In this document: in pieces, positions 34,040 through 42,543 of the stretch
Numbering within the stretch: position 1 is the stretch's first letter
Layout: each line of letters opens with the position of its first letter
Assembly (NCBI GenBank): GCA_013152715.1
Contig: JAADFU010000014.1
Coordinates: 1-42,654 of the forward strand
Origin: Calditrichota bacterium
GTDB lineage: Bacteria > Zhuqueibacterota > Zhuqueibacteria > Thermofontimicrobiales > Thermofontimicrobiaceae
Reading direction: 5' to 3'
Length of the DNA: 42,654 bases
Position numbers and translations under genes: made by a program
Notes under the pieces: model-generated
Told to the model about the DNA's origin: nothing
The model's database searches: none
Seen by the model: the letters and a program-made list of their open reading frames with translations, nothing else

Positions 34040-35428
34040 TTATTTTATGAAGAGAATTTTGCGCGTCAATTGCTTCTGATTCGATCGGGTAAATATCGCA
34101 AAATAAACTCCGGAAGGAATTTCACTTCCTGACGAATCCTTCGCGCCCCAGATGAATTGAAAATCTCCCTGTCTGATTGGAATTTTTTTTGAAAAAATGA
34201 GTTGTCCCGTCAAATTAAAAATATCAATCTTTTCAATGCCCGAACTATTTTTTACGTTAAATTGAATCGCTCGATTGAATGGATTCGGGAAACAAGAGAT
34301 TTGAAAATCTTGTTCGACTTCTCCGCATGCCTCAACCGCCGTCGCCGGATGAATTCCCCAATTGTCCGAAGTGACAGTCTGCAAAATTTGCTGCGCCTCG
34401 GGAACAATCACATCCTGCCACACCGCATCATCGCTGTTGACACTGTAAGTATTTTCATCTTTTCTGTGCCCGAGCCGCCAGAACATCCAGGGGATGCCTC
34501 TTTCACGGCAGATATTGCACACGCTGCTGTACAGATTTTTCAATTCGCTCATGCCAGCGCTGCGCGTGTCTCCGAATTCCTCCACAAAAAGCAATTTATT
34601 GATCGAACGGCAATAGGACAAATTGTCGTCTATCCATTTGCTCAAATTCCCGCCATAGAAATGAAGCGTGTAAATGTCAGCATCGGGAATGTTGCCCAGA
34701 GTTCGAATATCGTCGCCGGATTTTCCCTGATGATAATAATTGGCATAACCGGCGATGCCCAGTGAAACTTTTGTGTTCGGATCAATTTGCTTCAAATGAG
34801 ACGCCAATTCGCTCAGGAAATTCCGAATCATGTCATGTCTTTCCTGCGAAGAAAGCCCTGTCACATCCAGCAAAGGAATTCCCGCTTCGTTTTGGATTTC
34901 CCAGGCGTAAACAACTTCATCACAATCTTTCCAGGCTTTTCCCAGATAAGAATTGTAATGATTCAAAAAATGGGAAAATCGATTTTTGTGGTCGGAGATC
35001 GATGCTGCTGACGAATAAATGTTCACAGGACCGTATTTATCCAGATAGGGTTTCGAATGAACGGAAAGAGCAATGATCAATCGAATACCTCGCTTCTGGC
35101 ATTCGGACATAAGATAATCGACTTTTTCCAGATTTTCGTCATGAAATGTACCCACCGGATCTTCAAATGTGTACGCTTCTGGTGGATCCTCCCAACTCAG
35201 ATACTGAGCACGATGCCCCAGAAAAATTCGCAGCACTGACAAATTGGCTTCCTGCATGGCGTTCAGTTGCTGCTGAATTCTACCTAATCGCTGGAACCAG
35301 AGCTGGTATTGATTCGCGCCAGCCCAGAGATATTCTTCAGCAGAGACAAGGCTGCAGACAAGGCTGCTTTGAATCAAAGCGAAAATAAAAAAAATGAGAA
35401 AAATGATTTTGGCCTGTTTCAAGTTCAT
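34040..35428 (-). CDS. Secreted GH5-like glycoside hydrolase with C-terminal sorting tail
   Basis: This is a 462-residue extracellular enzyme. After an N-terminal signal (about 1-30) a TIM-barrel glycosidase domain runs to about 355. The acid/base motif is YAWEIQNEAG with Glu181, and the nucleophile motif is LLFVEEFGDT with Glu284, as in clan GH-A families such as GH5 mannanases and cellulases. The last 90 residues are a type-IX-secretion-type tail (CFPNPFNRAIQF, IDIFNLTGQLI, SGVYFAIF). It is the first gene of the long operon that continues with the TonB receptor, so it likely generates the imported oligosaccharides outside the cell. Only a weak ribosome site (GAAGG, about 13 nt upstream) precedes the ATG. 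The exact GH family and substrate remain uncertain. Confidence 0.82.
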   Translation of the reverse strand: MNLKQAKIIFLIFFIFALIQSSLVCSLVSAEEYLWAGANQYQLWFQRLGRIQQQLNAMQEANLSVLRIFLGHRAQYLSWEDPPEAYTFEDPVGTFHDENLEKVDYLMSECQKRGIRLIIALSVHSKPYLDKYGPVNIYSSAASISDHKNRFSHFLNHYNSYLGKAWKDCDEVVYAWEIQNEAGIPLLDVTGLSSQERHDMIRNFLSELASHLKQIDPNTKVSLGIAGYANYYHQGKSGDDIRTLGNIPDADIYTLHFYGGNLSKWIDDNLSYCRSINKLLFVEEFGDTRSAGMSELKNLYSSVCNICRERGIPWMFWRLGHRKDENTYSVNSDDAVWQDVIVPEAQQILQTVTSDNWGIHPATAVEACGEVEQDFQISCFPNPFNRAIQFNVKNSSGIEKIDIFNLTGQLIFSKKIPIRQGDFQFIWGAKDSSGSEIPSGVYFAIFTRSNQKQLTRKILFIK

Positions 35429-35697
35429 TTATGAAAAATTACCTTCGCAAAATAAGCTTTTCGATGGTGTACTCTACCTCAAAGTTGGAGCACGCCTGTT
35501 TAGATTTTGGATTTAATCCGTCAGGATTTTATAAAATGCTCACGCATAAATTCCAGAAAGCAGTTGCAGATATACTCCAACTGAAAGGCAAATCATACTT
35601 TTTTTATTCCACAAAACAGAATTTAATCGATCTGGCTTCTGATGCAGCCAATGGATGCCCCAAAAGCTCAATCAATTTTGTACAAATCTTTTAAAGA

Positions 35698-35728
35698 GGC
35701 GGCTGCTTCTGTGAAAGAAGCTGCCGCC
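35698..35728. other. Strong GC-rich hairpin
   Basis: GGCGGCTGCTTCT (35698-35710) pairs with AGAAGCTGCCGCC (35716-35728) at 12 of 13 positions around a 5-nt loop. Neither strand has a long T-run directly after it (minus: TCTTTAAAAG), so it may be a factor-dependent terminator, an attenuator or an RNA-stabilising stem in the leader of the long operon. Confidence 0.6.
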
Positions 35729-35803
35729 GCAATGTTTTCAATGAAACGGTTTAATTTGAGGTAATATTTTAGTGTGTAATTTTCGTATTTAACGTTGTAT
35801 TTT

Positions 35804-35904
35804 AACATCCCCCTAAATCCCCTTTATTTAAGGAGGACTTGAGAGTTCTCCCCTTCAAGGGAGGATTTTCTACCCTCCTTTGAAGGGGAGACAGGGGGGA
35901 TGTT
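35804..35904. repeat. REP-like palindromic element, copy 2 (101 bp)
   Basis: It is bounded by AACATCCCCC (35804-35813) and its complement (35895-35904). An inner pair of 17-base arms (35848-35864 and 35874-35890) is an inverted repeat with one mismatch. The outer sequences ACATCCCCCTAAATCCCC and CTTTGAAGGGG match copy 1 read on the other strand. It starts 27 bp after the stop of the CBM9-type gene and may end or stabilise that transcript. Confidence 0.85.
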
Positions 35905-35931
35905 ACTAACTCCGCTAATCAACAATTTTCC

Positions 35932-38895
35932 TTATTTCATCAACAACATCTTGAGCGTCTTGGAATAGTCCGCAGTTTTCAATTTGTAAAAATAAATTCC
36001 GCTCGAGACTTTGACTCCGGCATCATTTCTGCCGTCCCATTGTGCCGCATGATAGCCCGCAGGCTTGTCCGCATCAATCAGCGTACAAATCTTCTGGCCT
36101 AACATATTGTAGATTTCCAGTTTGACATGGCCCGCATCTGCCAGATCAAATTTGATTCGCGTTTCCGGATTGAAAGGATTGGGATAATTTTCATGCAATT
36201 GCGTGCGCTCGGGAAGTGCAGGATTATCTTCGGCGGTTTCCACACCTGTCGGCGCGTAAACTTCGAGATAACCCCAACTGGAAGGACGTTTCCAATTTTC
36301 TGTGTTTCTCACGCCGCCAATGTTAAGTTGTTTTGTTCTTCCTGTTTCCGGCGCGTCCAGCACCAGGTCTTTGTCATTGATGTCGATACGAATGGGAAGC
36401 ATATCTCCGACCTGCGGCGTAAAATCATGATTTGCCGCCAGAGAATCCAGCGCAATTTTCGCCTCAATCTGGTAGCCCGTGGGACTCGGCAAAATCAACG
36501 CTTCCAGTCCCGGAAAAGTTCTCGGAGAGCTTCCGCTTTGCTGAATTTCGCCCCACGATGTGAAAGAAATTCGGTAATCTCCGGTACCCGGATTGTCAAC
36601 ATCATTCAGATCATGCAGCGCGTTCAATGCCATTGCATTGTAAAATCCGATGAACAATTCGAATGCATCGCCTTCCCAGGCTTGACCGCTTTCAGCCAAA
36701 TCATCGTCCACGACATTGGCGCCGAGATAGAGATAATCATCGTCAATGACAAAAATACAGGTTGTCAAATTGAGGTCTGTAGATGCCGGTGTCCAGTCTC
36801 CGGCTGCATCAACGCCTACACCTTCAGGGGTAATGTTGAAATTTTCGTAAGTTAAAAATTCCGCCAGCGAGCCGTCGATCATGAAATTGAAATTCGGATC
36901 GTAGACAGCTTTCAGCGTCGGAGACGACGGAACAGTGACCGGGCCTACCGAACTCACGTCACGCAGTTCCGTCTCAGTGCCGTCCAGACCGGTCGCCGTC
37001 ACTGCGTAGTAAAAAGTGATATCTCCGCCATGAGTGGTGTAAGGCCTGTGATTCCAGTACTGCACCTGCCGCGGAATTTTTGTGCCGATACGGACGACAT
37101 CGGCCGCCGTCAAATCAGTGATCGGATTTGGGCTAGCATAAACGTTGTAAGTTTCACTCAAATTATCCGGATTATCTGTCCATTGAACCTGTGCGAAAAC
37201 GTAAGGCTGCACAACGTTAGCAGTGTCCACAATTGCGGCTGCTTCGGGTGACAGCAAGGCGCCTGCCGGTTCTTCCACACCGACCAGCGTGTAATTGTCC
37301 CAGTAAATCGTACCAGCCCAGCTTTCCGTAGAATAGACCTGAACTCCGGCGCGGATACTGCCATGGGGATCCAGATCAGCCAATTTATCCAGCACATTGT
37401 AAGTAAGCGTATGCCACTGTCCCGGCTGCAGCGTTGTATCCGACACAGTAAATGACGTCTCTGTCCAGGTCCAGGAAACTTTATCCGTCGCCCACAGACT
37501 AATTTGCGTCCCAACTGGCGTATTATCCGGCAGATAAACGTCAATAGTAATCGCCGTTGCTCCGGTGTCTGTGTCTGTCCATTGCAAATCAATGTTCTGG
37601 TTCACAAATTGAGCCTTTACATCCAGCGCAAAATCCCAGTCAGTCTGCAAAACGCCCACAGAATGTCCGGTGGGATCAGCGGCCCAGTTGATGGCTGTCA
37701 TCGCGGTGTTCCAGCCCGTGTTCACAAAATCGTACGTGCCGCGAGCTTCATTTTCAAAATCAGCGAGCACCCACTTTTTGCCCACTTCCATAGTATGGAA
37801 CTGCACATTGTCCACCATCAGCGTGCCAGTCCAGCCGTTCTTAGTGTTAAAATAGACTTCCAGACCCCCCTTGGCATTCCACGGCAGATAATTGCTATTC
37901 AACTGATGCGAGCGTTTCACCGGAAACGTCAATGTGTTCCATTCACCTTTTTTCAAAGGTTTCGATCCACCCCAGCCATTTGCCGGTGAATATTTCACAT
38001 CGATCCAGGTCCAGTTAGTTTTGTCCTGGCTCCAGGCTTTAATCATGACCGTGTCCGGAATGTCCGCCGGAATAAAAACATCGTAAGTCACAAATGCGGC
38101 GCCTTCGGTCGTTTCAGTCCAGCCCATATCCAGCGGATCAAGTCCGATGGCAGCTTTGCCGTCACCAGTGGCATTCAGATCCATCGCCAGCACGCCACCG
38201 TAATTCGGGTCGTCCATTTGGCGCAGATTGGAACCGGCATCGCCCCACCAATAGCCGAATCCCTGAGTTCCCAAATTGGGATCGTTAAAATCTGCCGCCA
38301 CATCGGGTTCCACGCCCCAGAGAGTGACATTGTCGATCAGAATCGTTCCTGACCAGGCTCCCGTAACATAGCCGAGATAAATTTCTAATCCGCCTTTGGC
38401 GTTCCAGGGCAGATAATTGCTGTTTAATTCGTTGAAACGTTTGATTGCGAAAGTAACCGTATTCCACGCCCCTTTAATCAAAGGTCTGGCCCCTTCGAGC
38501 CATTGCGTGGGAGAAAATTTCACATCGATCCAGGTCCAGTTGGTTTTGTCCTGGCTCCAGACTTTAATCATGGCGCTGTCCGGAAAATCAGCCGGAATGA
38601 AAATGTCATAAGTAAGAAAATAGGCGCCGACTGTTGTTTCGGTCCATTTCATGTCCAGCGGATCCACTCCGATAGCAGCTTTTCCGTCGCCAGTTACGTT
38701 CAAATCCAGCGCGAGAACGCCGCCGTAAGTCGCATCAGTCATCTGGCGCAAATTGGACCCGGCATCGCCCCACCAATAGCCGAATCCTTGAGTCCCCAAA
38801 TTCGCGTCATCAAAATTGAAAATGACCTGCGCCGGGGAAGTCTGGACAAGAGCAACGCTCATGACCAGCACCAGTAGTAACAAAAATCGTTTCAT
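35932..38895 (-). CDS. Secreted CBM9-type carbohydrate-binding protein with three repeated modules and sorting tail
   Basis: After a signal peptide (1-22) come three related beta-sandwich modules of about 170 residues (25-195, 201-368, 376-541). The first two are nearly identical, sharing GFGYWWGDAGSNLRQM and DKTNWTWIDVK; the third has diverged. An Fn3-like linker region spans about 550-655. A CBM9-like domain (about 665-880) contains DYLYLGANVVDDD and YRISFTSWGEI. The tail (about 895-987) has ENYPNPFNPETRIKFDL, VKLEIYNMLGQ and SGIYFYKLKT, a clear type-IX-type sorting signal. No catalytic residues were recognised, so it probably binds polysaccharide at the cell surface. GGAGG precedes the ATG by 9 nt. 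It has a long leader with an extra SD-like sequence. Confidence 0.88.
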   Translation of the reverse strand: MKRFLLLLVLVMSVALVQTSPAQVIFNFDDANLGTQGFGYWWGDAGSNLRQMTDATYGGVLALDLNVTGDGKAAIGVDPLDMKWTETTVGAYFLTYDIFIPADFPDSAMIKVWSQDKTNWTWIDVKFSPTQWLEGARPLIKGAWNTVTFAIKRFNELNSNYLPWNAKGGLEIYLGYVTGAWSGTILIDNVTLWGVEPDVAADFNDPNLGTQGFGYWWGDAGSNLRQMDDPNYGGVLAMDLNATGDGKAAIGLDPLDMGWTETTEGAAFVTYDVFIPADIPDTVMIKAWSQDKTNWTWIDVKYSPANGWGGSKPLKKGEWNTLTFPVKRSHQLNSNYLPWNAKGGLEVYFNTKNGWTGTLMVDNVQFHTMEVGKKWVLADFENEARGTYDFVNTGWNTAMTAINWAADPTGHSVGVLQTDWDFALDVKAQFVNQNIDLQWTDTDTGATAITIDVYLPDNTPVGTQISLWATDKVSWTWTETSFTVSDTTLQPGQWHTLTYNVLDKLADLDPHGSIRAGVQVYSTESWAGTIYWDNYTLVGVEEPAGALLSPEAAAIVDTANVVQPYVFAQVQWTDNPDNLSETYNVYASPNPITDLTAADVVRIGTKIPRQVQYWNHRPYTTHGGDITFYYAVTATGLDGTETELRDVSSVGPVTVPSSPTLKAVYDPNFNFMIDGSLAEFLTYENFNITPEGVGVDAAGDWTPASTDLNLTTCIFVIDDDYLYLGANVVDDDLAESGQAWEGDAFELFIGFYNAMALNALHDLNDVDNPGTGDYRISFTSWGEIQQSGSSPRTFPGLEALILPSPTGYQIEAKIALDSLAANHDFTPQVGDMLPIRIDINDKDLVLDAPETGRTKQLNIGGVRNTENWKRPSSWGYLEVYAPTGVETAEDNPALPERTQLHENYPNPFNPETRIKFDLADAGHVKLEIYNMLGQKICTLIDADKPAGYHAAQWDGRNDAGVKVSSGIYFYKLKTADYSKTLKMLLMK

Positions 38896-38931
38896 AAATA
38901 GTTCCCTCCTGCTTTGGTTTGTTGTTTTGGC

Positions 38932-38978
38932 TAATTTTCTTTTTTGGGAAAATTAAATTTTTGCTTCCACCTCCTTTC
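38932..38978 (-). promoter_or_regulatory. Leader elements of the CBM9-type gene: SD-like sequence and hairpin
   Basis: On the minus strand GAAAGGAGGTG (38978-38968) is complementary to the 16S rRNA 3' end but lies about 73 nt before the ATG. An 8-bp perfect stem follows (TAATTTTC/GAAAATTA, 38955-38948 and 38939-38932). The true start codon has its own GGAGG. The layout recalls the distant SD sequences in the TonB leader at 16826-16907. Confidence 0.5.
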
Positions 38979-39083
38979 AAAACAATCAGTATTTTTTGCC
39001 GCCAAGACTCAAAGGCTTCAAGTTATTAAAAAATGAACTTATTGAGCACCAAATAAAATTGAATAAAATATTTTCCTGATTAC

Positions 39084-39119
39084 ATCCGTGAAAATCTGTA
39101 TTATCCGTGGCGCTCCGTG
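39084..39119. repeat. Degenerate intergenic CCGTG repeats
   Basis: ATCCGTG occurs at 39084-39090 and 39103-39109, and TCCGTG at 39114-39119. Short degenerate repeats of this kind are common in intergenic DNA of many environmental bacteria. No function is evident. Confidence 0.5.
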
Positions 39120-39136
39120 TTCTATTAAACTCAAGC

Positions 39137-40135
39137 CTAAATTTTCCGCACCGATTCTCTTTCCACCAATTGCACCGGCACTACCGTGTGAATCGGCGAA
39201 TCAATTTCCTTGCGAATTGCCCGGAACAAAATTCTCACGCCAATGGAACCCAATTCTTGCTTGAAAACGCGAATCGTCGTTAAACCCGGCGTGGAAAATC
39301 GCGCCAGATCAATATCGTCAAATCCCACGATACTCACATCATCAGGAATTTTCAAATTCATATCCTGAACCGCTTTGTAGCCGTAAAGCGCATTAATATC
39401 GTTCGCCGAAAAAATTGCTGTTGGCGGATCAGGTTGGGAAAGCAATTTTTTCACATGGTCGTATCCTTGTTCGATTCCCCCGGCGCTGATGTAATTTTTC
39501 AAAACCGGAATATTATTTCTTTCCAGCGTCTTGAGATAGCCTTGGTATCGCAATTCAAAACTTAACCTCGACAAATCCCCGGAAATGAAGCCGATCTTTC
39601 GATGCCCTTTTCGGACCAAATGTTGCATTGCCAAAAATGCTCCGTGCTCATTGTCAATAATGATCTGATTGCAATTGGAAATTTCAAATTTCGGATCAAT
39701 GTAAACCAGCGGCAAATTGACTGAAATGATTCTTTTTACAAAATCTTCTCGGAAAATGCCTACCAAAACCAAGCCGTCCACCTGTCTTTCGCGAACCATT
39801 TTAGGCAAATGATCCTGATTGCACTCGGGAATCAAATGCAGCACCAAATTGTAATTATTCATTCCGATTTCCGATTCGATGCCTTCGAGCACCCGCGAAT
39901 AAAATGGATTTCCGGATAATGGCTGATTTTCCCGGCAAAAAATCACACCGATGTTCTCTGTTGTTTTTGACTTTAGTCCTTTGCCAAAGGCATTGGGACT
40001 GAAATTGTAATTTTTGGCGATTTCTTTCACCCGCTGACGCGTTCCCGGGCTCACGTCCGGTCTGTCGTTCAATGCTTTCGACGCGGTGGAAATGGAAACA
40101 TTTGCCAGACGGGCAATATCTTTTATCGTCACCAT
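39137..40135 (-). CDS. LacI-family transcriptional regulator (second copy)
   Basis: This is a 332-residue repressor. The helix-turn-helix is VTIKDIARLANVSISTASKAL (residues 2-22), with hinge region FSPNAFGKGL. The effector domain begins near NIGVIF (about 62) and contains VDGLVLVGI, AIFSANDINALYGY and DDVSIVGFDDIDLARFSTPGLTT, all classic for the family. The ATG at 40135 has AAGGA about 8 nt upstream. It follows the DUF5060 glycosidase by 23 bp, so the two are cotranscribed from the promoter at 42382-42410, which carries an operator palindrome; autoregulation is likely. Its inducer is probably a product of the neighbouring glycosidases. Confidence 0.95.
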   Translation of the reverse strand: MVTIKDIARLANVSISTASKALNDRPDVSPGTRQRVKEIAKNYNFSPNAFGKGLKSKTTENIGVIFCRENQPLSGNPFYSRVLEGIESEIGMNNYNLVLHLIPECNQDHLPKMVRERQVDGLVLVGIFREDFVKRIISVNLPLVYIDPKFEISNCNQIIIDNEHGAFLAMQHLVRKGHRKIGFISGDLSRLSFELRYQGYLKTLERNNIPVLKNYISAGGIEQGYDHVKKLLSQPDPPTAIFSANDINALYGYKAVQDMNLKIPDDVSIVGFDDIDLARFSTPGLTTIRVFKQELGSIGVRILFRAIRKEIDSPIHTVVPVQLVERESVRKI

Positions 40136-40158
40136 TAAATGATCCTTTTGTAATTCTG

Positions 40159-42336
40159 CTAAATCTCGCCTTTTGCGCGGACAAAGTAAAATCCGATGTC
40201 CCCGCGGAACTGCGGCGACTTTAATATCTGATTGTCTAAAATTTCAACTTTTTCTTGTTTTAAAACCGAGCCATTCCAGGTGTTCAGCCATTGCAAATCA
40301 TAAATCCCGCGCGCGAACTCGGGCAATGAAATATCCGCCTCTTTCACCAGCGGTACGCTGTTTCGGGAGCCCATCTGCTTCCAGGAATAGTCCTGATGAC
40401 GAATCCAGAGAAATCCAATTTCGCTGCCGCACAGCCCGACAATTTTTACCGCATCTGCCGCACCGTAGCCGCAGCCGACAAATTCGTAACGCGCGACCTC
40501 CATCCAATCAGTGCCGTCATTCTGAACCCGAATGCGATGCGAACCTTGCGGAACCGGGACCGCAAAAGTTTTATTAATCAATCCCTGATAAATTTTCCAT
40601 TCTTCCTGCCATTGTCTTTTTTCCCAATCGCTACTCTCGGCGCTCAAATCCAAATTTTTTTCCAGCGCCAGGCTGTCATCCAGAAAAATCCGCAGCAAGC
40701 AGTTGTCAGAAACGTGATTGATGTGCACGCGAAAAAAGCCGTCGCTCGCGTAATTAATTTCAAAAGTCGGCGGCTTGCGCAAATCCGACTTTTCCGATCC
40801 GAACAGGAACGTTGGTATTTGCTCTCTGTGCTCAATAGTGCCATTCTCATTTACGACAAACTTGTCCCGAACATTTTTGCTCCATGGTTTTTGAGGGAAA
40901 ATGACAAAATTTTTCTCTGAACTGTCTGTTGCCGAAACGATTTCCGTTTTCTGATATTCCTTCACGGAGCCATTCGCCAAAAGAGGCATCAGTTTTTCGT
41001 TAACGTTAGCGATGGTTCTGAACAAAGTGTACAAATCACTGGAATCAATCAAACTGTCCCACCACCACGTCAACGGCAAAATTGGCGTCGGCGAGAAAAG
41101 TCCTGCCCAGAGTCCGTTGTGAATTCCCAAATTTGTCGGATCAGCGTTGCGGGACTCTTTGGGCCCGCGAAAGTCAACGCCGAACTCGCCGACCACGTGC
41201 GGCTTGTGAAATTGATTTTCCATTTCTGAAATTGTTGCAGGAAGCGAATAAGTAAAATCAGGTTGATTGTAATGGTGCGTTTGAGAAAAATCCATCTCCT
41301 CGATACGCCAGATGTCAAGGTAACCTTCGCCGGAAAAACTCGTGGTAATCAGGTGATCGTAGGGGTCAACTTCCCGCAAATATTCTGCCATCTCCTCATG
41401 CCAGCGAATCACGTCTTCTGGTTTCCCTGCAGTGAGATCCACTTCATTCCAGAATTCCCACGCCGCGATTTGCGGACTGTAGCCCCAGCGAGCAACGATG
41501 TAATCCAATCGCTGTTTGTAAAACTTTTTCGCCTTTGGCGATGTGAAAAATTCAGCTTCCGTGCGACAGGGGCCACCGTTGCGGAAATTGTAAGGATTGT
41601 CATTCCACTTTTTCTCTTTGAAGTAGCCCTGCTCTTTTTGCACCACGCCATGATAATCAAAACAAAGCATCACGTAAATCTCGTAGCGACGGGCGAGACT
41701 TAGCACAGAATCCAGACGCGCAGCATTTTGCAAATTATATTTGCCCAGTCCTGACTCTTTCCATTCCAGCGCAAGATTCCAGGGACACATCCAGATGCGG
41801 ACAAAATTGCAGCCGTTTTTTGCTAAGCGCGAGAAATAAAATTCATAATTCTCCGCCCATGCCACATTTTCCCCAATGCCGCGAAAATACGCCCCGTCAT
41901 CAAAGCGAAAACCAAAGTGAGATTGCGGATCTCGACGCAAAAAACCGTGCTCTTGAGCGGGAACAACATTTATCGAAAACGTTTTAGATTTTTGGGAAAT
42001 TTTTTTAGTTTTCAGTTCAAATTGAATCAAATATTTGCCCGTCTGCTGCGGTGTAAACCGAAACCGCCACAGTGACTTGCCATCTTTTTCTCCGTCGTAA
42101 AAACAGAAGTGATTTTCCGTTTCACCTGAAGAAAGTCCAATTCTTGCAATTAACCCGGACTCTCTAACATCAAAAGGATTAATGAGTTGAATATTTAGTA
42201 TCATTTCCATTTGCAAAGGATCATATTGACGGACTTCAGCCGGAGGCGCAGAAATGGAGAGAAAGATATTTTCTGATCCGGTCAGTGTCATGGCATAAAA
42301 AATTATCGCGAGAAAAATGAGGAAAGCATATTTCAT
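40159..42336 (-). CDS. DUF5060-containing GH5-like (clan GH-A) glycoside hydrolase
   Basis: This is a 725-residue exported enzyme. A signal peptide (about 1-20) precedes a DUF5060-like beta-sandwich (about 25-125). A TIM barrel follows (about 130-470) with FRGIGENVAW, RIWMCPWN, acid/base AAWEFWNEVD (Glu298) and nucleophile HVVGEFGVDF (Glu384). The C-terminal region (about 530-725) looks like a carbohydrate-binding beta-sandwich and a short final domain (GIYDLQWLNTWNG). Such proteins are usually glucan-, mannan- or related-polysaccharide-acting enzymes; the substrate is not fixed by sequence. It is the first gene of a two-gene unit with a LacI-type regulator and lies downstream of a clear promoter and operator. 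The ATG has a GGAAGA site close upstream. Confidence 0.87.
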   Translation of the reverse strand: MKYAFLIFLAIIFYAMTLTGSENIFLSISAPPAEVRQYDPLQMEMILNIQLINPFDVRESGLIARIGLSSGETENHFCFYDGEKDGKSLWRFRFTPQQTGKYLIQFELKTKKISQKSKTFSINVVPAQEHGFLRRDPQSHFGFRFDDGAYFRGIGENVAWAENYEFYFSRLAKNGCNFVRIWMCPWNLALEWKESGLGKYNLQNAARLDSVLSLARRYEIYVMLCFDYHGVVQKEQGYFKEKKWNDNPYNFRNGGPCRTEAEFFTSPKAKKFYKQRLDYIVARWGYSPQIAAWEFWNEVDLTAGKPEDVIRWHEEMAEYLREVDPYDHLITTSFSGEGYLDIWRIEEMDFSQTHHYNQPDFTYSLPATISEMENQFHKPHVVGEFGVDFRGPKESRNADPTNLGIHNGLWAGLFSPTPILPLTWWWDSLIDSSDLYTLFRTIANVNEKLMPLLANGSVKEYQKTEIVSATDSSEKNFVIFPQKPWSKNVRDKFVVNENGTIEHREQIPTFLFGSEKSDLRKPPTFEINYASDGFFRVHINHVSDNCLLRIFLDDSLALEKNLDLSAESSDWEKRQWQEEWKIYQGLINKTFAVPVPQGSHRIRVQNDGTDWMEVARYEFVGCGYGAADAVKIVGLCGSEIGFLWIRHQDYSWKQMGSRNSVPLVKEADISLPEFARGIYDLQWLNTWNGSVLKQEKVEILDNQILKSPQFRGDIGFYFVRAKGEI

Positions 42337-42360
42337 GGCTCTTCCGTCTGAAAAGTCACA

Positions 42361-42372
42361 GAAAACGTTTTC
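42361..42372. promoter_or_regulatory. LacI-family operator-like palindrome
   Basis: GAAAACGTTTTC is a perfect 12-bp palindrome with a central CG, the core of LacI/GalR-type operators. It lies 9 bp downstream of the -10 hexamer and 24 bp upstream of the glycosidase ATG, where repressor would block transcription. It shares the AAACG/CGTTT core with the operator at 18476-18503. Confidence 0.78.
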
Positions 42373-42381
42373 GTTGATTTC

Positions 42382-42410
42382 AATATAAAATAAAAGTGTC
42401 TAAAAGTCAA
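42382..42410 (-). promoter_or_regulatory. Sigma70-like promoter of the glycosidase-lacI unit
   Basis: On the minus strand TTGACT (42410-42405) is followed after 17 bp by TATATT (42387-42382). The spacing is ideal. The operator palindrome lies just downstream. Confidence 0.75.
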
Positions 42411-42543
42411 GCAAATTTTTGAATTTTTTTTAAATTTTTTTTAACAAATTCTTTGATGTTGATTTGCCACAGAGCTACAAAGAAAAATGAATGTTCAATT
42501 TCGGATGACATAATCTAAATTTGTTACCCCGCTGCTTATTTAA

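Larger units (their letters stand above)
35429..35931. other. 503-bp gap upstream of the long operon
   Basis: It contains a GC-rich hairpin (35698-35728) and the second REP-like element (35804-35904), both annotated separately. A plus-strand frame (35431-35694, 87 codons) begins two bases from the start of the GH5-like gene on the other strand, has no ribosome site and resembles nothing I know; I do not call it a gene. The promoter for the long operon should lie here, but no strong -35/-10 pair was found. Confidence 0.45.

Noticed and set aside
35431-35694. 87-codon plus-strand frame next to the GH5-like gene
   Set aside because: Its ATG is two bases from the opposite gene's start codon, it has no ribosome site and no recognisable features.
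42464-42484. Sequence resembling the widespread GCCACAGAG intergenic repeat
   Set aside because: Only one degenerate copy is visible, too little to call a repeat element.
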